Assembly: GCA_963930655.1 (NCBI GenBank)
Contig: OZ005602.1
Coordinates: 3,603,501-3,667,500 of the forward strand
Source: Myrica gale
Taxonomy: Eukaryota; Streptophyta; Magnoliopsida; Fagales; Myricaceae
Direction of reading: 5' to 3'
Length of the DNA stretch: 64,000 bases
Part shown: piece by piece, positions 10,827-25,446 of the stretch
Position numbering within the stretch: the stretch's first letter is position 1
Layout: the number at the start of each line of letters is the position of its first letter
Translations under genes and position numbers: made by a program
The notes under the pieces: model-generated
Seen by the model: only the letters and a program-made list of their open reading frames with translations
What the model was told of the DNA's origin: nothing
Database searches by the model: none

Positions 10827-13800
10827 GGTTATCCACTCAACTCAAATTGACTCATGGTTAATCCCTGCTAGTTAGTGACCACTAACAACACATTTTTTCC
10901 ATTCAGATGATCAGTTCATAGTATCAGCTCTAGGGTTTTCATTCAAACAGAGTCAGTATGATGCATCCTTTTTCCTTCACATATCAACGGAACATGAAGT
11001 TGCTGATATCTTTACTCATAGAACACTAACCCAATGGAGGCCTGCAGTACATTGTATCAATATTTTAGATTCTGAAAATATGTAACCAAAATGGCATACC
11101 ATGCAAAAAAAAAGTGTATCTAAACTATGTCCAACAGATATTGATAACTCAAAAATTTCAGTAAACATGTTGTGCATCGTTTCATGTTTCCAGGGTAGGA
11201 ACTGGAATAAGTTCCAACTGTATATAAATAACTGCAGAACCTCAAAGAGCTACAGGGAAGAAACTAGAACTCCTTGAAACTTAGAAGGAAGCATTTGGGG
11301 TATATATAACAGGAATGCTTACAAAATACTAACCTGTTCAAGGCAGGAGAAAGCTGCTTCACGGTATTTCTTCGCTTTTTTGGTGCATGCAGAAGATACC
11401 AAATTCAAAATGGCATTGGGACAGCCAGGATCTTGAGTGTAAATCGCTTCATGGCAAGATGCAGAGAGAGCACCTAATGCATATAATAAAGCATCCTTCC
11501 CCTGTCACATTTAGAGAGAGAAAAAAAAGAAGGGATTCAATGCTAGAAAAATAAGCTAATATGAAAAATAGAGGAAAAGAAACCCGTACACTACGGCAAA
11601 ATCATTAAGAACCACTAAGGGATTGACTACCATTAAATAGTAAATACTAACTCATTAGGTCTCCTCCTTTTCCTGAGAAATCACTTGATGTGAAGAAACA
11701 GAAAGCAGAAAACAAAAAACGTTGACGCATATTTTAGGGCAGTAAAAAATTGTCTCTTATGTTAACTTTCGACTTTGTGAATCGTCCTCATTAAGGTCAG
11801 GAATGGATCTTCCTACCTCCCATAAACGACCAGGAACTTCTTTCATAAGAGATTGGAGCAAAACTTGATGATATGAAGACAGGAATTCACCCAAAACTTC
11901 ACAAAGTTTGCAAATTGCTTGGGCTGACTGCAAGAAGTAGTAAACACATAAACAAAGATCTTATAAAGATGGGTGACAGAAATGACCTTTCAATAATTCA
12001 TAGGTGAATGAAAATCACTTATACGCAATTGAAACTGCTGACCCTTCAGCACTCTCTTATAGGCACTGACGAATTTGACAAAACACTGTTGGAACCCAAT
12101 TTGCGGTCCACAGAAACAAAAAACAAAAAGGAAGGTGCTGTAGGAACAGGAAAAAAAAAACACAAACCTTTCTTTTACTTGCCCAGGATGATGATGCAAT
12201 GCCCTCGCATATAAGAGAAACAATTTCGCCCAAGTACAACTGGAGGGTGACTCGTTCACCACTTGTATTTTCTTCCCACAACTCCTCAAATAGACCCGAA
12301 ACATACTTGTCGTCCTCAAACCTGCATTAAACATTAATAGTTGATTTCAGAGAGAAAAGGTAGCTAGATAATCACTTCTACTTAGCTGATTAATAATGAA
12401 GTCATCAAAAAGTGAACATTTTTCCCTTCCTCTTTTGATTTCTGTATACAAAGAACATGGCCACAAGTGTTCAAAAGTGTAGCTACGATAATTTTGTAGT
12501 CCAAACTTCCTCCGATCAAGCAGTAAGCATAGCTTTTTGTAATAGGTACCTAAAGAGAAGCTCTTTGCAAAGCTGCATAAAATTACAATTACAGCGACTA
12601 ATGTCTTCAAAAAGTATCAATAAAAACTCAGTGGAGATGAGTAGTGAATCATCTTTTCATTAAAGACAGCGTAGTTCTAAATCATCTTACTTTCAGGTTG
12701 CCCAGAAATGATAAAGTTGGACAACCAAACATCACTAATACACAAACCAAGGTAGATGGGCTAGTCATAGTAAGCATTCGGGTGTCCTGAGGTACTGAAG
12801 TCTACACCCATCATTCAACATATGCAGAGCCAACCGCACATAACTCATAGTTTGTCTTTTTAGGAGCTTGTGTTTACTAGATAAAGCTCTTGTGCCAGTT
12901 GATATCCCTTCTTTTTTCAGTTTATTTCGGTTACCTTCTCTATGGCCCAGTTGAAACCTCCTTGAAGCACTAAAAGAAGGGGAAAGGAGAGAGAAAAAAG
13001 AGAGGGGAAGTAGATAAACCTTGCTTATATTACTCAGTTACAAATGTCGATTTTTTTCACCAAGAGACCAGATGTGATCTAGCCCAAAGCACTTAGTCGA
13101 ACAGAGGTTTCATTAGTATACAGGGAAGAAAAACCTTCCTCCCAGTAAACTGATTTTAAAGCAAGCAATTTCCCAGTGAGACATTCTTAGGGACTGAATA
13201 CCTTCCATTCCAGAAGAGTAAAAAGGACATCTTTTGCAATATACACCAGATGATTAAAGTCTACAGGCTAGTAGTGATGCCTCATTCCTTACAAGGGTTA
13301 TACGGCCATAAAGAAGAATGTGAAACACCATCTACCACAAAGAAGAAGAAAAACTGACATAGAAGAACTAATTTTGGACTGTATTGGTTCTTTCTTCCAA
13401 AATAAAATTGACGAGTGTAACTGAGCAGAGGGAAGAGAATAAATAAACTAAAAAGACAGAAGAACCACATGGAAAAGAAAAAGAAAAAAGGGAATATCAG
13501 GTAGACTCTAGAAGACCCACTTGATTTTTTCTTTGAAGCGTATCCATTATAGTTATTATCTGTCAAGGTAATCGATAATCCTGTTTTGTAAACTACAACA
13601 TTTCAAAAGAACAGAATACTAAGCCATGTAGGCAGATCCTGTCTTACAATTTCCACAAGCGAAAGTATTCGTGGGTCCTAAAATCTCATTCCAGTCTATA
13701 TTTCTATGCAGTTTGATGTATTGTTAGAATTGTGGAGTCACAAGAAGTCAGAGAAGTCATAGTTTAATTCAAGAAGTACTACATCATTAATGAATACAAA

Positions 13801-16800
13801 CAATTCGCTATAAGAATTTTTTATTACACCCCCACACCAAAATACAGATTCAGGTGCACAGCTGCTGTCCCATTTGAATGGACTATTCAGAATAATGTGA
13901 TAATTGGTTTCATTTGAACAGTCTGAAGATAATGCAATAGTCTGCCACATAGTGGCGATTATCTAGTATTGTATTGCATTGCTTAACAAAGGGAAACTAA
14001 GGATCACTGACATCCAGTAAACTCTGAATCTTGTTGTATGATTCCTTATGTTTGTCCATATTGCAGAATTTCCAATTATTTCAGGACACACTTCTCAAAA
14101 GACTTCTGCAATTCTATACCAGAATAGGTAATACTCTGCCACCTTGATTTTCAAAGATAAAATTCATCCTGAAACTCCTAAGTGTATAAACAACCACTCA
14201 TTGCAACTTTTTTTCTTTTTCCTGCATGGTTCTCTTAAACTTTCTGTTATGTCAACTGCATTCCTTTCAACCTGATAATTAGCAACTAAGGCATAAAATG
14301 GTGACAATATATCATACAGAAATAACGTCAATGATGATTTCTTTCTCTTTCTCTCTCTCTCTCTCTCTCTGGGTGGACAAAACACAGTACGTCAGAGTAG
14401 ATAAATGAATCAAAATTTCTGATGCAGACCTTGAAACAAAGATAATCGGAACAACAGCTGTATGATATCCACCCATTACATCCGAGGCCATAGATGAATA
14501 GCTTTTTAACAGAATTGCACATGAAATTTGATCATTCCTGTCACCACTGTGCAACATTGCAGTCTCTTCAATTAGCTTTTCGGCCTGAAGGGGTGTTGCA
14601 TGCTTAAGAACAATGGCACAACTGCTGGCAAAGGCACGTTTCGCAGCAACACTTTTCTCTTCCTTAACAACTGGAAACAACAGCCTCAATAGCATGTTTG
14701 TATATGTTCTGATATCAGCCCCAACATTTTGAACTAATAAGGTGATAAAGCTGGCAACACCAACCCTGCAACAAATGTGTCAAGGTTAGAGAAAGCACCT
14801 GAAACAAGTACGCTTCTCTGTAGCTAACACGAGAACATAACACAAAACAACATTTTTAGGAGACTATCATGGCTGTTCGCCAAAGACAGTGATTGTTCAA
14901 GAGCCTCTTTTTACAAGCCATTTGACTCAGAAATGTAACCACCATTGTTATACTCTTTTCAGTTCAAGAAAAAACTGTTTATCACACTTTCATGTATCAT
15001 CAACTCAGGTTGCTATACGTCTCACATAAAATAAACAAATAAACTGGGAGCAATCCAAGAATACACTGCGATCGAAGATGAATCTTCCATTGATCTGCAA
15101 ATTCCAAGATATACCACTAAATGCTGCTAAACAGAAGAAAATCCCGCAAAAAAAAAGTCAACCGTGAAGTTTGAAAAAGAGTAAGGTGAAAACCCTAATG
15201 CTTGACAGGGATCTACACAAGCAATGATCTCAAAAAATCCATGCCCTTCGGTACAGGACACCATGGCTATCTGTATATTTTAATAGATAATATATTGTAA
15301 AATGACTATTTAACTCCTACACCGACAATTGTGAGTTGCAGAGAATGAGGAGATTTGGGATATTAAGGCATTGGATGGGAGGTCAAAATGGTGAGTAGTC
15401 TTCTGGAGTGTCATCGAAGCCTCATGGGTTGTCAGTGGACAGTTCAAAGATTAACAATGCAGGAAAAATGGCGAAAAACAAATAATTTATTGTTTCTGGG
15501 ACAGTTTCAGTGTTTCTCTTAAGCCTGAAAAAAGTCCAAGAAAGTTCCTTCAAAGAATCGATCATCCTTATCTATCAATCATCTTTATCCACTTTTCCTT
15601 ACGAATCAGACCATGTGCTATGCTCTTTGCCTGCATAGATGTTAGAAAATCAGGAGCTGTGTTCTTTGCCCAAAATAGCCGAGACATTTTTTCCAAAGAG
15701 ACTGTGCTACTAAAGTAGTTAGATTCATTTGGGCCAGAAAAAGGAAAGGAAAAACAAAACGAAAAAGGCAAAAAGATAAATTTATAACCAGTTACGACGA
15801 CTATCTTAGGTATCAGGTAACACTTTAATCTATTTGCCCCATCCCATAAGAAGTGGCTCAACTGCGAAATGCACAGATTTGAAGGAAAAGCAAACATTTT
15901 GAACTTTTAATGTAATTTCTATAATTTGACACTTAACAAGTGATGAACGTGCTAATTGAGGCACACAGTATGGAATGGAGGGATAAATTACAACATAATT
16001 AGATCTTAAGAGAGGCAGTAATGCTCATATATAGGTAAATAAAAAACATAACTATGTTGCATACCAGTATTTAAACTATTTTCTAATAAGTAAACAAAAC
16101 TAAACGGAAGAATACTCAAAAGCATTCTACCTATACATTGAAATTCTCAAAAATAGGAACCATTTAAAAAATATTTCAGTATCGTAGAGACCATAAACAT
16201 CCAACTAGTTGACATAGATAATTGTTCAAACTCGAATAGTTGAATATTCTGGAGTTATAGATTCATATTTTTGAGGACTTCAGATCAGAATATACAACAT
16301 CATCTTCTCTAAAATGTAACTCATTAGATATCTATGTTTTAATGGGATGAGAAAACACTACAAAGCAAAGTGAAACTTGGAACCAATCTTGCGTTTCTAC
16401 CTGCTACAAAAATTTATGCAACATCGGCCATGCATAAAGAATTTTATATTCCCTCTCCCATGAGCACTCAAACACATACAAAAAATTTTCCATGAAAAGA
16501 TCATCACGTCAGTATAGAGTTCCTCAAACTTAACATAATATATGAAACAGAACATTGAAAATTGCTATTTGAATTTTGTGGCGCCACTAGAAATGCTATA
16601 ACAGGAGGTACCAACATGAATCTATTAGGTCGAAGAAAACACTTATTATTCCACAGCATTAGTCTTATAGTTCTATCGATTTTTTTTTTTGATAAATAAA
16701 AGTAAGAACAATTTATTAAAAGAAATAGAGTGAAAACAGTACAAAAATTGTACTGAAAACACTTAGAACATACAAACGAAGAAGCTAATGAAATCTGGAA

Positions 16801-17769
16801 AATCATGAAAAACGACCCCCCCCCCCCCACATGGCAGAAACCCAACAAAAAAGAGAATGCATAACAACGCCCTGCAAATGAACCACGGCGATGCGATATC
16901 ATGAAAACGACGACTATTTTGTTCCCTCCAAAGACACCACCAAACACAAGATGGAACCATTTTCCAAATTGCCTTAGCCAAAGGGTCCTTAAACTTTCTT
17001 AACGAATTTTTTTTTCTTCCTGTTGTATTTTGTGGACTAATCTTTTCTTGTTTGATTCAGTCTTCCAGACTGCATGTACCATGGGGTAGAGGTGCTGACC
17101 TAACTTCTCTACTCTATCAATTGTTCATATCTTTTTAACTTCTCTTTTGGGTGAGTGCCCCATTTATCTCCTCAGTTCTTTCCAGAAAACAAAATTCATG
17201 ATCCTATCTGTATTCTTCATAACTTGTTCAATAAGATCTATCAACAATCTTAGTGCACTGAAAGAGTATTTTCATGTAGACGAATTAACAAGAGTAGTTA
17301 CAGCACAAACTGCTACTATATAGAAATAAATTCTCTAATTTCCCGTTGTCCCTAACATACAAAGCATGAACTCAAGTTACAACAAACCTGGTGTTGAGGC
17401 CGACCCCAGACCGAACCAATTGGGCAAGACGAGGAACCAATGGATCTAATGATTCAGCATCTACAACTTTTATGCAAAAGTCAAGAGTTTCCCACATGGG
17501 AGAGCCTTTTGCAATCGAAATTCTCAAATTTTCCAGCTTCTCTGTTTTTATTCCAACATTGGCTGCATGCAACTGCAAAAGAAAAATAAATATAAATAAA
17601 TAAACGAATGACTCAACAATATCGCACATGCTGATATAAAGGCTACAATGGCAAAAAGGTTGTCTTAAACCTCAACATAATTGAGCCCTTGGTCTTCGAG
17701 GCTTGATAAACTTTCCAGCATGCAACAAACTAGGTCAGCTAAATGAGGACGGAGTGCAATCCCTGCACC
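7229..17769 (-). CDS. ECM29: ECM29 exons 25-35 (residues 1250-1818 and stop)
   Basis: Exons in transcript order: 17671-17769, 17388-17572, 14430-14765, 12168-12321, 11817-11927, 11334-11501, 10223-10349, 8437-8595, 8243-8355, 8108-8167, 7229-7426. Landmarks are [19 protein letters not shown] (25), [17 protein letters not shown] (26), [20 protein letters not shown] (27), [20 protein letters not shown] (28), [11 protein letters not shown] (30), [20 protein letters not shown] (32) and [18 protein letters not shown] (35). The C-terminus ends in a charged helix followed by KMENVQ. Introns 32 (81 nt) and 33 (75 nt) are multiples of three without stops, so one open frame runs across exons 32-34. I treat them as introns because the exon residues alone align with my memory of other plant ECM29 proteins and the GT and AG borders are clear. 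Confidence 0.9.
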
Positions 17770-20700
17770 CTGTGAATAAAGCACAATAAACCCAGAGAAT
17801 ATTTAACAAAACTAGGAACTTACTTTCATTCACATATAAAAGAAGGACACAAAAAGACAAAATGGTTAGCGATTTACAATTATACTACTCAAAGACATCA
17901 CAGTTTAAAATTTGTAATACCAAAAGCAGTTGCTGAGGAAGCAAGTATGGGCATAATAAGAAAATTTAGATAATCGACCAAAACTTATCAAAGTCGCACA
18001 TGCAGAAACTTGCCGACAGGAGCTAAAACAAAGCATAGAGACTGACAACATCAAGATCCTATACCACTTTACATATTTCATTTGTATCCAGCACTGCACA
18101 CAGCAGTACAGAGCAACAACCTTCCTTTTTTTCAACTTCTCATTTTTCTTTTTCCTCGGTTTAAGATTTGTGCTCCTGAACCTGATTAACAACGGCAATG
18201 CTTGTTTTAGATTGCAAATGCAGGTATAATTAATGTGCGAATTTGGTATTAGAAAACTCCTTAAAAGGAAATTGAGGAAAGAGAATAAATGCATTTTCGA
18301 TGCCCTTCCCTCAAACCATTTATGCTCGTCACTTCAAAGAAGTTTACAGCTAGTTGTTGCAGTTTATTTCAGAAGTGTGAATTCAATAATAGTACTTATG
18401 GATATATCTACAAAAGTTTACTTAATAGCATGAGGTCCTTTTAATCGTTGGTGCTAGTGGCCAAAAATATTCATTGCTAGATTGAAAGCATCTTCATTGC
18501 ATATCAATATGTTAATTGGCACGTTCAGCTAGGGTGGAATTTTTTTAGGGAGAATATTAGGTTTGTGGTAGGGTGTGGTTTCAGAACTCGGTTTTGGCAT
18601 GACCAACGGTGTGGGGAGAGACCGTTGAGGTTGGAGTTTCCTCTGTTATACTCTCTCGCTCATTATAAGGATGTTTGGGTGGCTGATTGCATGGAGGTGG
18701 GGTCCGGAGTTGTAGTTTGGGATGTTCACTTTGAAAGAACGATTCATGATTGGGAGAGGGAGGTTTGTTCAACATTTTATTCCTTACTCTATTAGAAGAT
18801 TTGGAGGAGAGGGAGTGAGGATAAATTGTTATGGATGGGTTCTAAAAGCGGCGTCTTCTCAGTTAAATCGATGTATGCTATTTTCCTTGGCGCCAATGTT
18901 GGAAGAACTTGGTTCCCCCTATAGTAGCTTTCTTTGTTTGGGAGGCTACTCATAGGAAAATTCTGACTATTGACAACTTAAGGAGGAGGGACATTTGTTT
19001 GACTGAGTGGTGCTATTTGTGTAAAAGTGATGGAGAAACGGTTGATCATATCCTTCTTCATTGCTCGGTGGCTAGAGGATTGTGGGTGCATGTGCTGAGC
19101 ATTCTTAACTTTGATTGGGTTATGCCTAGGAGGGTGGTGGATGTGTTGTATTGTTGGAGGAGAAAGTTTAAGGATCCAATCGCTTTGCCCGCATGGAAGA
19201 TGATCTCTGCTTGCATTTGGTGGAGTTTGTGGAGGGAAAGGAATGGTAGATGTTTTGAGGACGGAGCTTTGTCTTTGGATAGTTTGGGGGATCAATGTTG
19301 CATTCTCTTTTTCTGCGGGCTAATTTGGTATTAGGGTGTCCTTTTGTAGGTTTTCCAGATTTTCTAAGTTTTTTAGCTTGTATGTTCTAGTTGTTGTCAG
19401 TATAGTCTCTTGTACTGTCAATTCTCTTGTTCTTTAATAAAGTTTAACTTACTTATAAAAAAAATGTTAATTGAATTAACTGAAAAAAAAAACTCAAGTC
19501 ACTTTGAATTGTTATTTTCAGTACTTGTGCTTTGATAAACAATTCCCCTCCACAACCAAGAAAAAGGCTTGCGCATTTCAGAAGATTTCCTGTCTTGGAG
19601 ACAATCTTAGTAATACAGTTGTGTCACAACTATAGCCATTAAGAGTTCAGTAAAATTTCACTAATAATGGATTGCCTGTTGGACTGTTGTCGCTGTAATC
19701 ACAATGGCAATAGTACCATACAACAATATAACTGAAGTTTCTCCTGTCTAGAGTACGCAAATAACTCCATCTCGAATTGAAGTTTCTTGGTCAGTTAAAC
19801 ACTAGCAGTCTCTCTTTTTCTAAAAGTAGCCAAAGGTTGTAAGTCAGCTGCATTATTACGATAACAGTTTGCTACATAATTTAGTGCATGTATTATAAAA
19901 ACAAAGTGATATAGGCATGTATTTGTAAGGACATATTTAACAGTGGATAGATGAGAATATGATGCCTATATCAATTCAGCAACATCTCACAGTGAGATCT
20001 CCAACTGCGTTGGAACAGGTCTACTAATGTCAATTTGCAGCATACGGAGAGAAAAGCATCATTAACTGCTAACCTTTGCAAGTTTTATAACAACTCCAAC
20101 TGATGCTTTGCGGATAGTGTCAACTTTACTTAATATGCCTTCAGCAAGCAAAAAAGGTAGAATGATATCCATTGCTTGGCTTGCATATGAGGTATCAGTT
20201 AATGATACGTCACAAAGCCTCAATGTCAATGAAGTTACAGAACGGCATAACTTGTCACCAGAAGTACGAACTGTCTCTTTTATGTCATCCATGGCTCGAA
20301 ATGCTGCAGACCACAATCTTTTCAAATGCTTTCCGACCTACATGTCAAAAAGGCAATTAACGGATACCACTATGTAGCAAATGGGGTGACATTTTAAGAG
20401 TTCTCTAGATAGAAAAGGAAAAAAAGTTCAGTGCATTGGACACATAAAAGGGTATTGGATTATGCTGAAAAAGCATAGAAGCATATCTTTGAAAATAGTC
20501 TCAACATTGTTGATGTGCATAGGAATATAGAAGCATACTCCTGTTCTTTAAGGCATCCAGTTGTGTACAATGGAAAGTAAAGCAGCGCTTGAAATATGTC
20601 AGATTCTGATGCACATTTAAGGTCATCAGAGTTTTTACTTGGAAAAGGGGAAAAAAAAGTTTCGAACCATTGAGTTATTAAACAAGTTTTAAGTCAAAAT

Positions 20701-23700
20701 TACAGAACCAAAATGAATTTTGAATAACGATAGAAAGCCATAATTATTTTCTGAAAGTCAGCTCAAATGCCAACCGGATCAATTTAAGTCATGAAGTTGA
20801 CTTGATTTGAAAGTTACAAAAAAACCAACTACCTTAATCTTACTCTGGCCAGATTTGTATTGGATTTGGATGCTGGACTGGGCATTGACAACCCTATGCT
20901 ACACCATGACGTTTAACAAGATTTAACTAGCAAATAAATCCTAGCTGTCATGGGTAGAGGCCAAAGACATCTACTGTGTTTAGCACAACTTATCAAGACT
21001 CGTCATCACACAGGTTTGATTCCGCATGGTGTTTTACTTCTTAACACTGCAGAGAGAATTTATTTTTCGGTAGCTCCTGCAGAGAGAATTGGCAAGTCTA
21101 GAAAACAACATTAATGTGTCCAGGAAGCATATGTCCTCAGCATGTGTTGTATTCTTCATTTTGGACAACTCTTTCCTAATCCTTTTAATTTATATGATAT
21201 CCTTAAATTAGCGTAGAAAAAGGGGTCAATTTCCCAAGATGTCCTCAGCATGTGTTCTTCGTCAGATTTATGTTAGGCATAATGTTGGTATATAGAAAAG
21301 GAGACAATAAAAAGTCATGAAATGATAATGAGCGCAACAACCATCACTTAAAAAAAAATTCAATTTGGAAAATCACCATTCAGAGAAGAACGAAGAACAA
21401 AAACTTTGAACATCAGTAACAAAGCTTCTGGAATCATAAGAATAGAAGTCAACATCAACAACCAACGCAGAAAAAAGCTCAATCTACCTAAAAAGGGATT
21501 TCATCAGGAAAAGTCACGTGATGAAAATTTCCCAGTAGGCATGTATTAGACTAGACTTGCAACACTCAGACGAAAATGCACACAACCTATTCAGAAGCCC
21601 GTGTATATTAGTAAAAAAAGAGCTCCCTTTAATCTTGCTACAAACTTACAAAATGACCAAAACAGTTTATAGGCCGTTTGCCGGTTACTTAGTGGATGGA
21701 GGATTAGAGCCGATGATGTTCACTTGTTTGTTGCATTTGACTTTATTAGTAATGTTAATTGATCATTAGGTTATTTTGTGCTTGGATTATGTTTTTATGT
21801 TGGGCTTTGTTTTATTAATCTTTAGTAAGCTGCAGGACAATTGAGAGTAGGGTAAACTTCTTTGTGTATTTAAACCAAGCATAGCATTGGTAGAGGAGGA
21901 TACCAAGTGTATTTCTGATGGGGAACTTGTGGAGGATACCAAGCATATTTCTGATGAGATTGTTAGCTTCTATGACTCCTTGTATCAGGAACCTCTTCCG
22001 TGGAGACCTTTGTTGGATGACTTGGGGTTTGCTTCGATTTCTGGGGAGGAGGCTGATCGGTGCTGTGCGGAGTCTTAATGGGGATAAAGCCCCCGGTCCT
22101 GATGGTTTCTCCTTAGCTTTCTTTCAATCATGTTGGGATGTTGTCAAAGGTGATGTAATTTCTATGTTTAATGAGTTTGCTCAAGCCGGGAAATTTGTCC
22201 AAAGTCTCATTGCCACATTCATTGTTTTGATCCCGAAGAAGCATGGGGTCGTGGAGCTTAAGGACTTTCGTCCTATTAGCCTTGTGGGAGGGGTCTACAA
22301 AATCTTGGCAAAAATTTTGGCTAATAAGCTTAAGCTGGTTTTAGGCTCTATTATCTCGCCCTCTCAGAGTGCTTTTTTTTTTTGATAAGTAAGACAATCT
22401 TATTAAAGAGAAAAAACAAAAGCACAAAACAGAGGGATCAACAGTACAAGGGACTATACTGAAAATCCAAACCCAAACCCCACAACAAAAGACCTCCCAA
22501 GGCAATACAACCCAAAGCCAATACAATCCAAAGCCACCACTTCCCCACAACCAAAAGACCTCCCACAGCGCCAAGCACTGCCAAACTAACCCAACAAACG
22601 AAAGCCCCACCCTCAAAAGAAACCTCACCCTATTACACAATCAAAGCCAAAGTCTGCCCTTTGTTTTTGGTCTACCTAGCGGTCGAAGAAGACCCTTCAT
22701 AATTAATCGATGAGTGCAATCCCTTTAACTCGCGAATCATCCGTCCCCCTGATTCGTTGGATTTTTTTGAGCGAAGCGGTACCCGATTGCGTTCCAAAGC
22801 AACGAAGAGATTCCTCAGCTCCTCCTCGTGACCATCACTCGACACTCCAACCAAATGTCCTACAGAGGAAACCATATCTAATACCCAATCTGGAGATTTC
22901 CCCTCCAAACCGTCTCTAGGAAAACTGACCGCCAAGGGGTCAACATGCACCAGTTCCTCCACGGGATCACGTAGAGGCTCGCTTACCTCTCTAACCTCTA
23001 TCTCTAGAGAATGTGCCCCAAGAGAGGAACTGGTCTCACCTCCAGAGAGGGTCCCCCGAAAGCCCTCCCCCACCTCCAGACCACTGAATGGAGCCCCAGA
23101 AGACATATCCTGAAAAGTATCCCCCGAAAGCCCTCCCCCACCTCCAAACCTCCTATGGAGCATCCCATCCTGAAGATCGGCTGTGTCTGGCGTCGAAAAG
23201 CTGAATCCCGACGTCTCCGGCGCTGCCCACTTCTTGTCGCCAACTTCTACAGTCTGAGCTGGCTCCGACGAGTCGCCGGAACCCTTCCCGTCCCTCTTCT
23301 CCATTGCTCGTAACAAGGATGCTTGGGTGGCGGATTATTGGGAAAGGAATTCTGGTTCGGGTGCTTGGAATGTTCAGTTTTTTAGGGCTGTGAATGATTG
23401 GGAAGTTGAGGTTTTTTCGACTTTCTATTCTTTCCTTTATTCCAAGCCCTTGAGGAGTGGGGCTGAAGATAAGATATGCTGGATGGGCACCACGAACGGC
23501 ATTTTCTCGGTGAAATCGATGTATGGGCTTCTATCTTGTAGCTCTGTCATGTCTTTTCCATGGAGGCAGATTTAGAGGTCCCTTGTACCTATGAGATTTT
23601 CCTTTTTTGTGTGGGAGGCAGTGCATGAGCAAATTTTGACCACAGATAATTTGAGGAGGCGAGGTCTTTGCCTACTTGATTGGTGCTATCTTTGTAGGTG

Positions 23701-25394
23701 CAATGGGGAATCGGTGGATCATATCCTTCTTCATTGTGCTGTCGCAAGGGATTTATGGTCTCATGTGCTAAGCATTTTGAACTATTGTTGGGTTATGCCC
23801 TCTAAGGTGATTGAGGTGTTGTATTGTTGGAAGCGGAAGTTCAACAACCCTCTTGCCTCGAGGGTGTGGAAGATGATCCTTTTGTGCGTTTGGTGAGTTA
23901 TTTGGAGGGAGCGGAACGAGAGGTGTTTCGAAAACTCTTCTATGTCTTCTAAGGGGTTGAGGGGTTTGTTGTTGAATTCCCTTTTTCTTTGGGCCTCTGC
24001 AGTTTTGGGCTCTCCTTTTTCCGATTTTGCTGATTTACTTAGCTTTGTAGTTTGTTTGGAGTAGGTTTTCAGTATAGCTCTTTGTACTGTTACCCCTTTT
24101 CTATTTCTTCAATAAAGTTCTTCTTACTTATAAAAAAAAAAGCATTGGTAGAGGTGCACTTTTAATGAATACTATTTGATGGCAGCTATCCCCCCAATTT
24201 TCTTTTCTCCTCTCTCAGATACTTTCTTCACCTCTTTCTCTCTTATTTTCTTTTGTCTCCCTAACCTCTCTCTATTTCTTTCAATTTCTCTCTCTAAATA
24301 TCATGCTGCGTCACAGCCGCCATGCCTACTTTATGTCAAAAGTTACAAAATGTGCAGGTCTGGGTGATAAAGCTAAAACAAGAATAACGAGGGTTTGATA
24401 GGATCCAGCAATTAAAAAACGAAAAAGAATATCTGAATGTAGTCCATTAAGGTATAGCAAGAGCAATTGCATTCTAGATTAATATCCTAATATGGCCAAA
24501 ATGAAATACCGCATTACATTCTAAATTAGTATACTGCTATGTACTGGTTATGGCATCTAACTTGCATTTGCAACTGCTAGAAGTAGAAAATGATAAAACA
24601 CCTCCTCACCTGATCAAATTTACGTCCTTGGATTATATCTGCTAGGGCAACACAGGATGCTTCACGTGACCCCCAAAGTCTAGATCCACAGTGTATTAAC
24701 AAATCATCAATAATGAGGTCCAAGTTTTCGTCAATAGTTTTCTTTGAGTCTGTGACTAGTGCCTTCCAGATGTGGGTCATTGCATCCTTAAAAATCGCAA
24801 GAACAAAAGGCAATGAGAATAAAATTTGTTGGCCAGAAGCCACTGATAAGACAGAATACAAATCCAATAACAATGGAAGGTTACACAACATGCTATATCA
24901 TTTGAAAGCGGGGGAAAAAAACACAAGTAGCATACTTCTGGAGAAATACAACAAAGAATACATGAAAAATTGATGGCACCTGAAATGACAGATAAGTTAT
25001 GAACTACATTCACTTAAAGAGCCATATTGTTTACATCAATTGAGAGCACTCCAGCATGTGTACCTGCACATTTTTATCAGGATCATATTGGTAACGAACA
25101 AGCCTCGGAATCAATGAGCGTAAGTGTGGCTTAAGAGCATCCCCTGCTTGCTTTGCTATCTTCGAAAACCCGAAAGCAGCACCCCTCTTAGAGTTTAAAG
25201 AAACTTGATAATTAGCAAGATCCATAAACTTATATATTAAGTCTGGCTGCCCCATCTCGTTTGCTAAGCTGCAAAGCTCCTTATAAGTGGTCAGCTTCCC
25301 CCCACTAAGACTTTCACCAACAGCCCCCTCTTGAAACACTTCAGAGTCTTCAACAAGCTGCAAATTGGAAAAGAAGGAACCACAATCATGGATG

Positions 25395-25446
<52 letters not shown>

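Noticed and set aside
14164..14522. ORFs rich in RERERE
   Set aside because: Produced by the (CT)n microsatellite beside ECM29 exon 27.
25397..25446. CRISPR-like or satellite array
   Set aside because: Plain dinucleotide microsatellite; the 113-bp and 241-bp repeats elsewhere are contiguous tandem copies without spacers.
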